A stretch of 64,000 nt of DNA, from positions 496,001 through 560,000 of the forward strand of contig NZ_SWFM01000002.1 of NCBI RefSeq assembly GCF_005144865.1, given 5' to 3'. This DNA comes from Guptibacillus hwajinpoensis (GTDB lineage: Bacteria; Bacillota; Bacilli; Bacillales; Guptibacillaceae). The notes under the pieces are model-generated. The model searched no databases and was not told the origin of the DNA. It saw nothing but the letters and a program-made list of their open reading frames with translations. Of the stretch, positions 51,801-61,422 are shown piece after piece (positions within the stretch are counted from its first letter, which is position 1; every line of letters starts with the position of its first letter). Made by a program: the position numbers and the translations under genes.

Positions 51801-52790
51801 ATGGCGACGATTAAGGATATCGCACAAAAAGTGCAATGTTCACCATCAACTGTTTCACGCGTCTTAAACTATGATGAGACGTTATCTGTTTCAGATGATA
51901 CAAAAAAGCGGATCTTCGAGGTAGCAGAAGAGCTATCTTATAGTAAGAAGCGAGGAAAAAAGTCTCTTACACCAAAGATTGCCATTATTCACTGGTACAC
52001 AGAAAAGGAAGAGCTGAATGACCTCTACTATATGTCGATTCGACTTGGCGTTGAGCAGCGTTGTCAGGAAGAGGGTCTTGAGCTTGTAAAGATTTTTAAG
52101 GACCGCTATGACGAGCTTGAAAAGGAAAACATCCAGGGTATGATTGCAGTTGGTAAATTTAGTACGGCTGAGATCGCTTCTCTTAGCAAAGTGACACCAA
52201 ACATTGTCTTCGTCGATTATGATCCTGGTCATGAGAAATACGATTCAGTTGTTGTCGATTTCAAGAAGGCAACAGAAAAAGTACTAGATTACTTTGTGAG
52301 CAAAGGTCATGAACGAATTGGCTATATCGGAGGAAGAGAAACGTTCCGTGATGCGAGTGCTGAAATTGTGGATGAACGAGAATCCACGTTCCAGTCTTAT
52401 ATGGAGAGACATGGAGAAGTGAACGGACCATACATTTATACAGGATCCTTTACGGTTGATGATGGATATTCCCTCATGAATAAAGCGATAGATGAGCTTG
52501 GCGAAGAGCTCCCTACTGCATTTTTTGTAGGGAATGACACGATGGCGATTGGGTGCTTGCGTGCCCTTCATGAAAAAGGTGTAGCAGTACCTGAACGAGT
52601 GAGTTTGATTGGCGTGAATGACATTAGCGTGTCTAAATACGTCTATCCCGCCTTAAGTACGGTGAAAGTCTATACGGAATTAATGGGTGAAACAGCAGTT
52701 GGACTTTTGATGGAACGCTTGCTACGACGAAAGGTTGCAAAGAAAGTCACGATGGGTACAAAGCTTAAACTAAGGAAAAGTAGTAAATAA
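51801..52790 (+). CDS. LacI-family repressor of the galactose/galactoside genes
   Basis: About 329 residues from ATG 51801 (MATIKDIA, the usual LacI-family start), with AAAGGA 8 bases before it; ATG 51792 is unlikely. The HTH contains TIKDIAQKVQCSPSTVSRVL, followed by a periplasmic-binding-protein-like sensor domain (VFVDYDPG, GYIGGRE, FFVGNDTMAIG). It probably binds the AGTAAA-T/C-ATTTACT sites upstream of the binding-protein genes, with galactose or a galactoside as inducer (inference). GanR, LacR and GalR are the close models. Confidence 0.85.
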   Translation: MATIKDIAQKVQCSPSTVSRVLNYDETLSVSDDTKKRIFEVAEELSYSKKRGKKSLTPKIAIIHWYTEKEELNDLYYMSIRLGVEQRCQEEGLELVKIFKDRYDELEKENIQGMIAVGKFSTAEIASLSKVTPNIVFVDYDPGHEKYDSVVVDFKKATEKVLDYFVSKGHERIGYIGGRETFRDASAEIVDERESTFQSYMERHGEVNGPYIYTGSFTVDDGYSLMNKAIDELGEELPTAFFVGNDTMAIGCLRALHEKGVAVPERVSLIGVNDISVSKYVYPALSTVKVYTELMGETAVGLLMERLLRRKVAKKVTMGTKLKLRKSSK

Positions 52791-52812
52791 TACGGCGAGG
52801 TCGGTGATTGAA

Positions 52813-53991
52813 ATGAAGACGATGTACGAACAGTTTCAGAAGGTGTTTGGAGATGGTGGAGAAATAAAAAGCTTTTTCTCACCGGGTCGCGTCAATTTAA
52901 TTGGAGAACATACTGACTATAATGGCGGTCATGTTTTCCCGTGCTCACTTAGCATCGGAACATATGCCATCGTAAGAAAGAGAGAAGATTCCCTGATTCG
53001 CTTGTATTCAATGAACTTTGATGCAAAAGGTGTTATTGAAGTTGAATCAGATAAACTCACTTATGACGCAGCACACGATTGGGCGAATTATCCGAAAGGT
53101 GTCGTATCAATTTTCAAGCAGAACGGTTATAGCGTAAGTGGATTTGATGTGCTTTATTATGGAAATATTCCAAACGGCGCTGGTCTTTCTTCATCGGCTT
53201 CCATTGAGCTAGCAACGTCTGTACTGCTAAATGAGCTGAATGATTTAGAGATTGATATGGTCGAAATGGTCAAAATGAGTCAGCGTGCTGAAAATGAATT
53301 CGTTGGTGTTAATTGTGGGATTATGGATCAGTTTGCGATTGGAATGGGGAAAGAAAATGCAGCAGTTCTCCTTGACTGCAATACGCTTGAGTACAGCTAT
53401 AGCCCGGTCCAACTAGAAAATGCTTCTCTCGTGATTGCGAATACGAATAAGCGAAGAGGTCTTGCTGATTCGAAATACAATGAACGTCGTTCTGAATGTG
53501 AGCGCGCACTTGCTCAGCTTCAAGCGCACCTTGATATTCAAGCGCTTGGTGATTTAACAATTGAAGCGTTTGAAACGAATCAACACCACATTACAAATCC
53601 TGTTGATCGTAAGCGTGCTAGACACGCTGTTTCAGAGAATATACGTACAATTGAAGCTGCGAAGCGGTTGAAGGCAGGGGACCTTGAGGCATTCGGACAG
53701 TTGATGAATGAATCTCATATTTCTTTACGTGATGATTATGAAGTAACAGGTATTGAACTTGATGCACTAGTTGAAGCAGCCTGGTCTGAAGAAGGTGTCA
53801 TTGGATCCCGAATGACGGGGGCAGGCTTTGGAGGCTGTACGATTAGTATCGTTCTGAATCAGTTTCTAGAGTCGTTCCGGAAGAATACAGCAGAAGTATA
53901 TAAAGAGAAGACAGGGTTAACACCTGAATTTTATGTTGTTGAAATTGGCGATGGTGCAAGAGAAATTAATCAATTAAGCGAAGCGCTGTAG
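52813..53991 (+). CDS. galK: Galactokinase
   Basis: About 392 residues from ATG 52813 (GGTGA five bases before); the GTG at 52804 is an alternative. A GHMP kinase with the galactokinase signature GRVNLIGEHTDYNGGHVFP, the ATP-binding GAGLSSSASIE and the C-terminal GAGFGGCTISIV. It makes galactose 1-phosphate from the galactose released by GH35, GH36 and GH42. It is followed by galT after 19 bases. Confidence 0.95.
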   Translation: MKTMYEQFQKVFGDGGEIKSFFSPGRVNLIGEHTDYNGGHVFPCSLSIGTYAIVRKREDSLIRLYSMNFDAKGVIEVESDKLTYDAAHDWANYPKGVVSIFKQNGYSVSGFDVLYYGNIPNGAGLSSSASIELATSVLLNELNDLEIDMVEMVKMSQRAENEFVGVNCGIMDQFAIGMGKENAAVLLDCNTLEYSYSPVQLENASLVIANTNKRRGLADSKYNERRSECERALAQLQAHLDIQALGDLTIEAFETNQHHITNPVDRKRARHAVSENIRTIEAAKRLKAGDLEAFGQLMNESHISLRDDYEVTGIELDALVEAAWSEEGVIGSRMTGAGFGGCTISIVLNQFLESFRKNTAEVYKEKTGLTPEFYVVEIGDGAREINQLSEAL

Positions 53992-54010
53992 AGAGGAGTG
54001 GAGAGAAACC

Positions 54011-55540
54011 ATGACAATCAATCACGAAATTGAACGACTCCTCTACTATGCGATAAAGAGAGAAATCATTCGTGAGTGGGACATGTCTTATGCTCGAAAT
54101 CAAATTCTAGATGTCCTTCAACTTACTGAGTATCATCCTGAAAATGCTGTAATCGATAATCCTGAAAGTCCAGTTGAGATCCTTGAGAACATTCTTGATT
54201 GGGCTTATGAGAATGGAAGATTAGCAGAAAATACTGTCACATATCGTGACTTACTTGATACAAAGATTATGGGGTGCTTAACAGAGCGCCCCTCGAGCGT
54301 AGTTGATCGTTTTGAAACAACGTATCGTGAGGTTGGACCAGAAGCGGCAACCGCATCTTTCTACCAATTTTCAAAAGACGTTCATTATATTCGAACCGAT
54401 CGAATCGCGAAGAATGAACACTGGTTAACGGCCACAGAATATGGTGACATGGAAATTACGATTAATCTCTCTAAACCAGAGAAGGATCCGAAAGCCATTG
54501 CTGCTGCTAAAAATATGAAGACGAGCAGTTATCCTGAATGTTTGCTTTGTAAGGAAAACGTTGGGTATGCTGGGCGTTTAACGCATCCGGCGAGACAAAA
54601 TCTCCGCCTTATTCCCGTTACGCTCGAAGACAAGCAGTGGTACTTGCAGTATTCTCCATACGTCTACTATAACGAGCATGCGATCGTTTTGTATGGTGAG
54701 CACGAACCGATGAAGATTTCTCGTGGGACATTTGATCGTCTACTTGAATTCGTCAATAAGTTCCCACATTATTTCATAGGGTCGAACGCTGATCTTCCGA
54801 TTGTAGGAGGATCTATTCTAAGCCATGATCACTTTCAGGGAGGAAAGCATGATTTCCCGATGGCTAAAGCAGGAATGGAGCGAACTGTTCATCTTTCTTC
54901 TTATCCGAACGTTAAGGCGGGGATTGTGAAATGGCCAATGTCAGTGCTTCGTCTGCAAAGTGATAGCAGAGATGAGCTAGGTGAACTAGCTGATGCTATT
55001 CTCAAGTTTTGGCAAGAATACAGTGACGAACAAGTAGATGTTCATGCGTATACAGCGGAAGAGCCACATAATACGATTACGCCTATTGCTAGACGGAATG
55101 GTGAGCAATTTGAAATTGATCTGGTTCTTCGCAATAACCGTACGACAGATGAGCATCCGATGGGTCTTTTCCATCCTCATGCAGAAGTTCATCATATTAA
55201 AAAAGAAAACATCGGTTTAATTGAAGTAATGGGACTTGCGGTGCTGCCTGGAAGGTTGAAAGAAGAACTTCAACTTCTTGGTAATTCACTCATTGCTGAG
55301 GAGCCTCTTAATCGAATTTCTGCTGATGATCGCATTGCTAAGCATGTAGACTGGGCTAAATCAATTTTAGAAAAATATCCTGATATTGCATCAGTCAATA
55401 TCGATGAGATCTTAAAAGATGAAGTTGGCTTGATATTCTCTGATATTCTCAGTCATGCTGGTGTGTTTAAGCAGGATGATGCTGGTCAGGCTGCATTTGA
55501 CCGCTTCACAGAAGCATTGAACAATTATTTAAATCAATAA
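54011..55540 (+). CDS. galT: Galactose-1-phosphate uridylyltransferase, Bacillus type
   Basis: A 509-residue protein of the long GalT form found in Firmicutes (B. subtilis GalT is of similar length). Motifs include CLLCKENVGYAGRLTHPARQ, SILSHDHFQGGKHDFPMAKA, EEPHNTITPIAR and FHPHAEVHHIKKENIGLIEV, each family-typical. It exchanges UMP between UDP-glucose and galactose 1-phosphate. Confidence 0.95.
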   Translation: MTINHEIERLLYYAIKREIIREWDMSYARNQILDVLQLTEYHPENAVIDNPESPVEILENILDWAYENGRLAENTVTYRDLLDTKIMGCLTERPSSVVDRFETTYREVGPEAATASFYQFSKDVHYIRTDRIAKNEHWLTATEYGDMEITINLSKPEKDPKAIAAAKNMKTSSYPECLLCKENVGYAGRLTHPARQNLRLIPVTLEDKQWYLQYSPYVYYNEHAIVLYGEHEPMKISRGTFDRLLEFVNKFPHYFIGSNADLPIVGGSILSHDHFQGGKHDFPMAKAGMERTVHLSSYPNVKAGIVKWPMSVLRLQSDSRDELGELADAILKFWQEYSDEQVDVHAYTAEEPHNTITPIARRNGEQFEIDLVLRNNRTTDEHPMGLFHPHAEVHHIKKENIGLIEVMGLAVLPGRLKEELQLLGNSLIAEEPLNRISADDRIAKHVDWAKSILEKYPDIASVNIDEILKDEVGLIFSDILSHAGVFKQDDAGQAAFDRFTEALNNYLNQ

Positions 55541-55570
55541 GAGCTGGCCGACCATGGCTGGCTTCTTTTC
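55539..55570 (+). terminator. Terminator after galT
   Basis: AAGAGCTGGCC-loop-GGCTGGCTTCTT (G-U pairs in the stem) then TTCTC. GH42 starts 50 bases later and may depend on read-through. Confidence 0.55.
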
Positions 55571-55620
55571 TCATTGTAGTAGATAGGATAAACATTTGAG
55601 CAGTTAAAGGAGCGAGAGCG

Positions 55621-57633
55621 TTGTATATTGGTGTAGATTATTATCCAGAGCAGTGGCCGAAAGAGCGATGGTCTGAAGATGTAAGATTAATGAAGGAACT
55701 TGGTGTAAACGTTGTACGACTAGCAGAATTCGGTTGGCAGCTTATGGAGCCAGAAGAGGGTGTATATGATTTCACACTCTATGATGAAGCTATTGAGCTA
55801 CTGACGAAAAATGGGATTCAGGTGGTGCTTGGCACACCAACAGCAACGCCGCCTGCCTGGATGGTCGAGAAATATCCTGAAATTCTACCGGTTGATCCGA
55901 ATGGAACGGTTATTTCTTTTGGAGCCAGACGTCACTATACGGTGAATAGTGAGGTATACCGTGACTTTTCAGCGAAAATCGTAGAGGAAATGGCAAAGCG
56001 CTACGGTCAGCATGAAGACATCATTGGCTGGCAGACAGACAATGAGTATGGACACGAGAAATCAGACCGTAGTTATGGCGATGTGGATCAAAAAGCATTC
56101 CAGACTTGGTTAAAAGAGAAATATCAAACGCTCGATACCCTAAATGAAGCGTGGGGAACGGTTTTCTGGAGTCAAACGTACACCGCATGGACGCAAATTC
56201 CTGTTCCACGTAAAGTGTACCAGGAACATAATCCGAGCCTGCTTCTGGATTTTGATCGTTTCTGTGCTGACGCCTATACATCTTATAACAAAATTCAAAC
56301 CGATCTTCTTCGTAAACATATTAGATCAGAACAGTGGATCACACACAACTTCGTCTACACAGGTCAAGCAATTAATCAGTGGGATATGGCGAAAGATCTC
56401 GACTTTATTTCGTTCGATAACTATCCTGTTTGGGGTGGACTTCCTGAACCGATCGCTCCATCTGCCATTGCACATCAGCATGATCTTTGTCGTTCATCCA
56501 AAGATGGTAAAGGCTTCTGGGTAATGGAAGAGCTCTCAGGTGCGCAAGGATGGAGTTCGATCGGCTACTTACCTCGTCCTGGACATATTAAACTTTGGAC
56601 GTATCAGGCCATTGCCCGGGGTGCAGAAGCCATTGTTTACTTCCGCTGGCGTGCTGCTCGTTTTGGTACTGAAGAATTCTGTCACGGAGTACTTGATCAT
56701 GATGGGAAACCAAAGCGTAAGTATAGAGAGGTAAAAGAAGTGATCGATTCTCTAAATGTGTTTGGAGATGACTGGATTGCTTCTAAGTATAGTGCTGATG
56801 TAGCCGTTTATTATGATGTTGAAAATGCATGGGCATGGGGAATACAGCCACAAAGTAATGCCTTTGATTATAAGCGCGAATTCCTTCGCTTCTATAGCCC
56901 GGCACACCGTATGAATGCGCTGACGGATATTGTGACGAAAGAAAGCAATCTTGATGGATATAAAGTGCTTGTTGTCCCTGTTTATTTCCTAACAGATCCA
57001 ATGGTAAATGAGAAAATCACTCGTTTTGCTGAGCAAGGCGGAACGGTGATCCTATCCTACCGAGCAGGTGTGAAGGAGCAGAATAATTTCGTTGTAGAGG
57101 ATACTCTACCAGGTGCTTTACGAGAACTTGCTGGTGTTGAAATTAACGAATATGAATCGCTTCAGCTTGGTCAAAGCAATGCTGTGGAAGGCGTTCAGGG
57201 TTCCGTTTCTGGAGTGAATTCTGTTGCATCAATCTGGTGTGACTTAGTTGAGCCGACAACAGCTGAAGTTCTTGCTGAATACCGTAGCTGTTTCTACGAG
57301 AAAACGGCAGCAATTACGAAAAATAAATTTGGTAAAGGAACGGTATATTACGTTGGTTCTGCGCTCGAAAATGAGATGATGGATGCTCTTTATTCGGACA
57401 TTTTCTCCGATGCTGGTGTATCTGTTATGCCTTCTAGTGGTGAAGACGTAGAGGCGGTTACTCGTACTGCGGAAGATGGCTCAGTGTTCTTGAGTGTTGT
57501 TAATCATTCTACTGAAAATAAAGGCTCATTAACATTACCTGAAGGAACATGGATAGACCCTGTATCTGAAGAAACATTTACAGGTGAAATGTCGTTAGCA
57601 CCGCTTGCAGCACACGTCCTTCGCTCTAAATAA
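55621..57633 (+). CDS. Beta-galactosidase, GH42
   Basis: A 670-residue protein with a TTG start, AAAGGAG 8 to 9 bases upstream. The GH42 N-terminus is YIGVDYYPEQWPKERW. The acid/base is E142 in TDNEYGHE and the nucleophile E303 in WVMEELSGAQGW. A trimerisation domain (about 385-590) and a small C-terminal domain follow. No signal peptide. Models are GanA and LacA of bacilli, acting on beta-1,4-galacto-oligosaccharides. It is the second beta-galactosidase of the cluster. Confidence 0.92.
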   Translation: MYIGVDYYPEQWPKERWSEDVRLMKELGVNVVRLAEFGWQLMEPEEGVYDFTLYDEAIELLTKNGIQVVLGTPTATPPAWMVEKYPEILPVDPNGTVISFGARRHYTVNSEVYRDFSAKIVEEMAKRYGQHEDIIGWQTDNEYGHEKSDRSYGDVDQKAFQTWLKEKYQTLDTLNEAWGTVFWSQTYTAWTQIPVPRKVYQEHNPSLLLDFDRFCADAYTSYNKIQTDLLRKHIRSEQWITHNFVYTGQAINQWDMAKDLDFISFDNYPVWGGLPEPIAPSAIAHQHDLCRSSKDGKGFWVMEELSGAQGWSSIGYLPRPGHIKLWTYQAIARGAEAIVYFRWRAARFGTEEFCHGVLDHDGKPKRKYREVKEVIDSLNVFGDDWIASKYSADVAVYYDVENAWAWGIQPQSNAFDYKREFLRFYSPAHRMNALTDIVTKESNLDGYKVLVVPVYFLTDPMVNEKITRFAEQGGTVILSYRAGVKEQNNFVVEDTLPGALRELAGVEINEYESLQLGQSNAVEGVQGSVSGVNSVASIWCDLVEPTTAEVLAEYRSCFYEKTAAITKNKFGKGTVYYVGSALENEMMDALYSDIFSDAGVSVMPSSGEDVEAVTRTAEDGSVFLSVVNHSTENKGSLTLPEGTWIDPVSEETFTGEMSLAPLAAHVLRSK

Positions 57634-57696
57634 CTAGTATTTTCCGGGAAATAACGATGATTTTCGACGCTTATTTTATAAATCGGAGGGAAAAAC

Positions 57697-58689
57697 ATGG
57701 CGATATTAGTCACAGGTGGTGCGGGATATATTGGTAGCCACACCGTAATGTATTTACGTGAGCAGAATGAAGAAGTAGTTGTTCTAGATAATTTAACAAA
57801 AGGCCATGAGCAGGCAGTTCTTGATGTTCCTTTTTATAAAGGAGACTTAACGGATGGAAAAGTAATCGATCAAATTTTTGCCGACCATTCAATTGATTCA
57901 GTGATTCATTTCGCAGCAAGTTCACTTGTTGGAGAGAGCGTAACGAATCCGCTTGAGTATTACCGCAATAACGTAGCTGGATCACATGCGCTTGTTTCAA
58001 AGCTTGTGGAGCATGATGTAAAGCACATTGTCTTTTCATCAACCGCAGCAACGTACGGTAATCCTGAACGAACACCAATTGAAGAAAACGATGTTACTGC
58101 ACCAACAAATCCATATGGGGAAACGAAGCTTGCGATTGAGAAGATGTTACGCTGGTGTGATGATGCGTATGGACTGAAGTCTGTATCGCTTCGCTATTTT
58201 AATGCAGCAGGTGCTGACCCGGAAGGTAGAATTGGAGAAGATCATAATCCCGAATCTCATTTAATTCCGATCGTTCTACAGGCTGCGCTCGGTCAAAGAG
58301 AACAGGTGTCTATTTTTGGAGACGATTATGATACGAAGGATGGAACGTGCGTACGAGATTATATTCATGTTCTTGACCTTGCTCAGGCGCATTATCTTGC
58401 TTTAAAGAAGATGAAAGAAACGAATGAAAGTGGCGTCTACAATCTTGGTAATGGAAAAGGATTTACGGTTAAAGAAGTGATTGAGACGTGTAGAAGTGTT
58501 ACGGGGAAAAACATTGAAGCTGAAGTTGCACCGCGTCGTGCAGGAGATCCAGCTACGCTGATTGCTTCCTCATCTAAAGCAATCAATGAATTAGGATGGA
58601 ACCCTGTCTATCCTGAACTATCCCAAATTGTTGCCCATGCTTGGAGCTGGTATCAGAACAATCCAAAAGGGTATGGTGATAACGAATGA
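57697..58689 (+). CDS. galE: UDP-glucose 4-epimerase, copy 2
   Basis: A 330-residue protein with [19 protein letters not shown] and NPYGETKLAIEK. Completes the Leloir pathway with galK and galT. CGGAGGG precedes the ATG. It differs clearly from copy 1 and overlaps the next gene by 4 bases (ATGA). Confidence 0.93.
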   Translation: MAILVTGGAGYIGSHTVMYLREQNEEVVVLDNLTKGHEQAVLDVPFYKGDLTDGKVIDQIFADHSIDSVIHFAASSLVGESVTNPLEYYRNNVAGSHALVSKLVEHDVKHIVFSSTAATYGNPERTPIEENDVTAPTNPYGETKLAIEKMLRWCDDAYGLKSVSLRYFNAAGADPEGRIGEDHNPESHLIPIVLQAALGQREQVSIFGDDYDTKDGTCVRDYIHVLDLAQAHYLALKKMKETNESGVYNLGNGKGFTVKEVIETCRSVTGKNIEAEVAPRRAGDPATLIASSSKAINELGWNPVYPELSQIVAHAWSWYQNNPKGYGDNE

Positions 58690-59765
58690 GTATTGAAAAG
58701 GTGCGATTGTTTCTAGAAGAGAAGAACTATGATGGCATTCTGCTCCGGAGAAGGAACAATTTCTCGTGGTTAACAGGTGGGAATACTAATTATATTGTCG
58801 AGACGATGGAAGCGGGCGTTGCAGACTGGGTCATTACACGTGAGAAAGCGTACCTTGTGACGTCGAAAATGGAAGAGCGACGAATCGTAGAAGAAGAATG
58901 CGCAGATTTGTCCTTTCCATTTGAAGTACTGTCTGTTGATTGGTACAACCCTGTGGACGATCTAATTGAAGAGGTTGCGTCTGGAAAGCGAATGGCAACC
59001 GACATGATCTATTCTGATTGGGATGTCGTAGATGAGTTGCTTTCGAACTATCGGTCAGTACTGACTGAAGGTGAACGTGAGCGCTACAGGAATCTTTGTC
59101 AAAAAGCGGCTAAAGCGGTTGAAGAGACGTGCCGGGAAATTAAACCTGGTCAAACCGAGAATGAAATTGAAGCACATCTCGCTTCCAAGGTATTGAGCAA
59201 TGGGATGTCGATTCAGGTGTTGCTTGTTGCAACCGATGAGCGAATTTACCGCTACCGCCATCCAATTCCTACTGAGAAGAAGCTTGAGCGCCATGCGATG
59301 CTTGTTCTTTGTGCAGAGGAAGGCGGTCTTGTAGCTAATGTAACAAGGCTCGTCTATTTCGGAGAATTGCCAGAAGAACTGCGAAGAAACAGCGCATCTG
59401 TCGCTAGAATCGATAGCGTGATGAACGCAGCAACGAAAGCGGGCGTTACAGCAGGCGAAGTGATTGTAGCTGGTGTGAATGAGTATGCGAACCAAGGATT
59501 CCCTGAAGACTGGAAGTTGCTTCACCAGGGTGGACTAACAGGTTATAACTCTCGGGAATTTCTAGCAAACCCTGAAACTACGAATAAAGTCTTGGTGAAT
59601 CAAGCGTATGCTTGGAACCCTTCGTTGCCAGGTGTGAAGTCAGAAGATACGATTCTACTTACTGAAGAAGGAATCGAATTTATGACGCATACAGGCGAGT
59701 GGGTGTATCAGGAAGTTGAAGCAGATGGCGTAACGTTTGTTCGTCCTGCTGTGTTGGAGCGATGA
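58686..59765 (+). CDS. M24-fold (aminopeptidase P/creatinase-like) protein with degenerate metal site
   Basis: A 359-residue protein with a creatinase N-terminal domain (about 1-125) and a pita-bread domain (about 135-345). Active M24 peptidases have Asp, Asp, His, Glu and Glu as metal ligands. Here the Asp pair region reads CAEEGGLVANVTR with E211/E212 and N218 in place of Asp. H280 (HQGG) is kept, the first Glu is N311 (AWNPS), and the last, E320 (SEDT), is kept. It is likely not a standard metallopeptidase. Creatinase also uses this fold without metal. Start and stop overlap with galE point to a galactose-related role (inference). Confidence 0.7.
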   Translation: MSIEKVRLFLEEKNYDGILLRRRNNFSWLTGGNTNYIVETMEAGVADWVITREKAYLVTSKMEERRIVEEECADLSFPFEVLSVDWYNPVDDLIEEVASGKRMATDMIYSDWDVVDELLSNYRSVLTEGERERYRNLCQKAAKAVEETCREIKPGQTENEIEAHLASKVLSNGMSIQVLLVATDERIYRYRHPIPTEKKLERHAMLVLCAEEGGLVANVTRLVYFGELPEELRRNSASVARIDSVMNAATKAGVTAGEVIVAGVNEYANQGFPEDWKLLHQGGLTGYNSREFLANPETTNKVLVNQAYAWNPSLPGVKSEDTILLTEEGIEFMTHTGEWVYQEVEADGVTFVRPAVLER

Positions 59766-59783
59766 ATGGAGAAAGAGGAGAAT

Positions 59784-59809
59784 GGGGGTCAGGCTCGTGC
59801 CTGACCCCC
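59784..59809. repeat. P1 palindrome after the M24-fold gene
   Basis: GGGGGTCAGG-CTCGTG-CCTGACCCCC, between two convergent genes. Confidence 0.75.
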
Positions 59810-59833
59810 ATTCCTTTACAGTGGTAACGCGAT

Positions 59834-59858
59834 GGGGGTCAGGTACGTACCTGACCCC
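59834..59858. repeat. P1 palindrome at the 3' end of the zinc-ribbon membrane protein gene
   Basis: GGGGGTCAGG-TACGTA-CCTGACCCC. On the minus strand it encodes RGQVRT and the TGA stop. Confidence 0.8.
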
Positions 59859-61407
59859 TATTTCGCTGCTTCTTCCAATAAGCTCCTGCGATTGCGAAAA
59901 GGGTTGAGAAGATGAAGCATTTGAAGAATGTGCCGATCGTGGAGAAGCCATAGAAGAGAGTTGGTAAATCTTCCATTTCTATAAACGAGTCAGTGAGCGG
60001 GCTACTATAGAAGTTAATTCCTGTATTCGTTCCGGCCACTAATAATGACATTAACAAAGCGTACACGAACCCAAACATTGCAATCCGATGAATTCGAACC
60101 GCGTCTTCTTGCTGCATTCGATATCCAGCCCATACAAAGAGCGTGATGGGGAGGAGTAATCCAAGTAGCATATAGAATCGTAAATCTTGAGCGTTGTTCA
60201 ATAACATTGTAAGATCCTGATCTGTAACTGTTGGAATAACTTTCATACCTGCTAGCGTAGAGAAATCGATTTGAACATTTTCACCGAATCCACTCATATT
60301 AAGGGAAAGTGATGAGAGATTGAGAACGTTCCATAAGAGGAAACCAAGCTGGGCGATAATAAAGACAAATACACTTGTTGGTATGTCTTCCACTCCAAGC
60401 AAACGTAAGTCATCAATGATAAATCCATAGAATACAACCATCATCACAACGATGGAGGCTGCGATCCCAATCGTTATCGTTCTTACTCCTTCTTTAAGAG
60501 GAGAAGAAGTGAGTGATTTCAACGTTCCACTTCCAAGTAAGCATCCGATAAAGGAAATAACCGTACCAATGAAAAACGCTGCAAAGAACGCTTTTACAAA
60601 TGGGTAGTTGTTTTCAATTGCTAAGCTTGTGTTGAACCAATCATCTGCTATTTCCCCACTAAATGAAAAACCTGCAAAGATGGCAACGATAGCTGTAAGT
60701 CCTCCGTAAACCGCTCCTATGAGAAGGGATGATATCCAGTATTGCTGTGTATTTAAACTGTTTCTTCTGCCGTATAAATAGCCGCTAAGTAAAAGCGCAA
60801 ATATTGGTATAAGAAGGAGTATAAGGTAGCCTGATTCTAAATGAACGCCACCTTTATAGGTCTCATCATCATACGTAGAATCGAACGATACCTCAGAGTT
60901 AAGCAAATGAGTGGCCATCCAGTAATCTGTCGTCCCTGTATAAGGGTCAGTAGGTAGGTTAGAGTCTCCATAATCATAGAAATCGTATAATATTCCGTCT
61001 TGCCCGACTCTTGCATACTCTGCAATAACTTCTTGTATAGAAACAGCTTGATTTTGAAAACTCTCCGCAATAATAAACGACGCAATTCCGACCATCAGAA
61101 AGGCAAGCAACGCACAAAGAAGAGCCATTTTTTTATTGATGCCACTGAGGTCTGGTAGCGCTTGAGATGGAGCAGATACTTTCTCCTTCGTTCGTTCGAA
61201 TTTAAAAGGGATGAGTGTTAGTTGGAAAGAACCACATTGAATGCAATAAAGGTGTTCACCTGTATTTGATGTACCACAGTCAGAGCAGAACTTAGGAGTT
61301 GCGCCAGATGTGACGTGCTGCTGCAAATCGTGTTGCTGAAATGTCCCGTCATTTGGGCAGTAATTATCGCCAAAGGGTACTTCATTCCCGCAGGTTGTAC
61401 AATACAT
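59839..61407 (-). CDS. Zinc-ribbon multi-span membrane protein of unknown function
   Basis: About 522 residues from ATG 61407, with AGGAGGTGG upstream; the GTG at 61419 lies in that site. Two N-terminal zinc ribbons (YCTTCGNEVPFGDNYCPNDG and FCSDCGTSNTGEHLYCIQCG) are followed by about ten membrane segments with an extracellular loop near 130-180 (TDPYTGTTDYW). Similar zinc-ribbon membrane proteins accompany yvbJ-like genes in bacilli. The final GQVRT comes from a P1 repeat. Cotranscribed with the next upstream gene. Confidence 0.7.
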   Translation of the reverse strand: MYCTTCGNEVPFGDNYCPNDGTFQQHDLQQHVTSGATPKFCSDCGTSNTGEHLYCIQCGSFQLTLIPFKFERTKEKVSAPSQALPDLSGINKKMALLCALLAFLMVGIASFIIAESFQNQAVSIQEVIAEYARVGQDGILYDFYDYGDSNLPTDPYTGTTDYWMATHLLNSEVSFDSTYDDETYKGGVHLESGYLILLLIPIFALLLSGYLYGRRNSLNTQQYWISSLLIGAVYGGLTAIVAIFAGFSFSGEIADDWFNTSLAIENNYPFVKAFFAAFFIGTVISFIGCLLGSGTLKSLTSSPLKEGVRTITIGIAASIVVMMVVFYGFIIDDLRLLGVEDIPTSVFVFIIAQLGFLLWNVLNLSSLSLNMSGFGENVQIDFSTLAGMKVIPTVTDQDLTMLLNNAQDLRFYMLLGLLLPITLFVWAGYRMQQEDAVRIHRIAMFGFVYALLMSLLVAGTNTGINFYSSPLTDSFIEMEDLPTLFYGFSTIGTFFKCFIFSTLFAIAGAYWKKQRNRGQVRT

Positions 61408-61422
61408 ATTCCGTACCACCTC

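Noticed and set aside
59055..59525. 156-codon minus-strand open frame inside the M24-fold gene
   Set aside because: Antisense shadow without a ribosome site or recognisable protein features.
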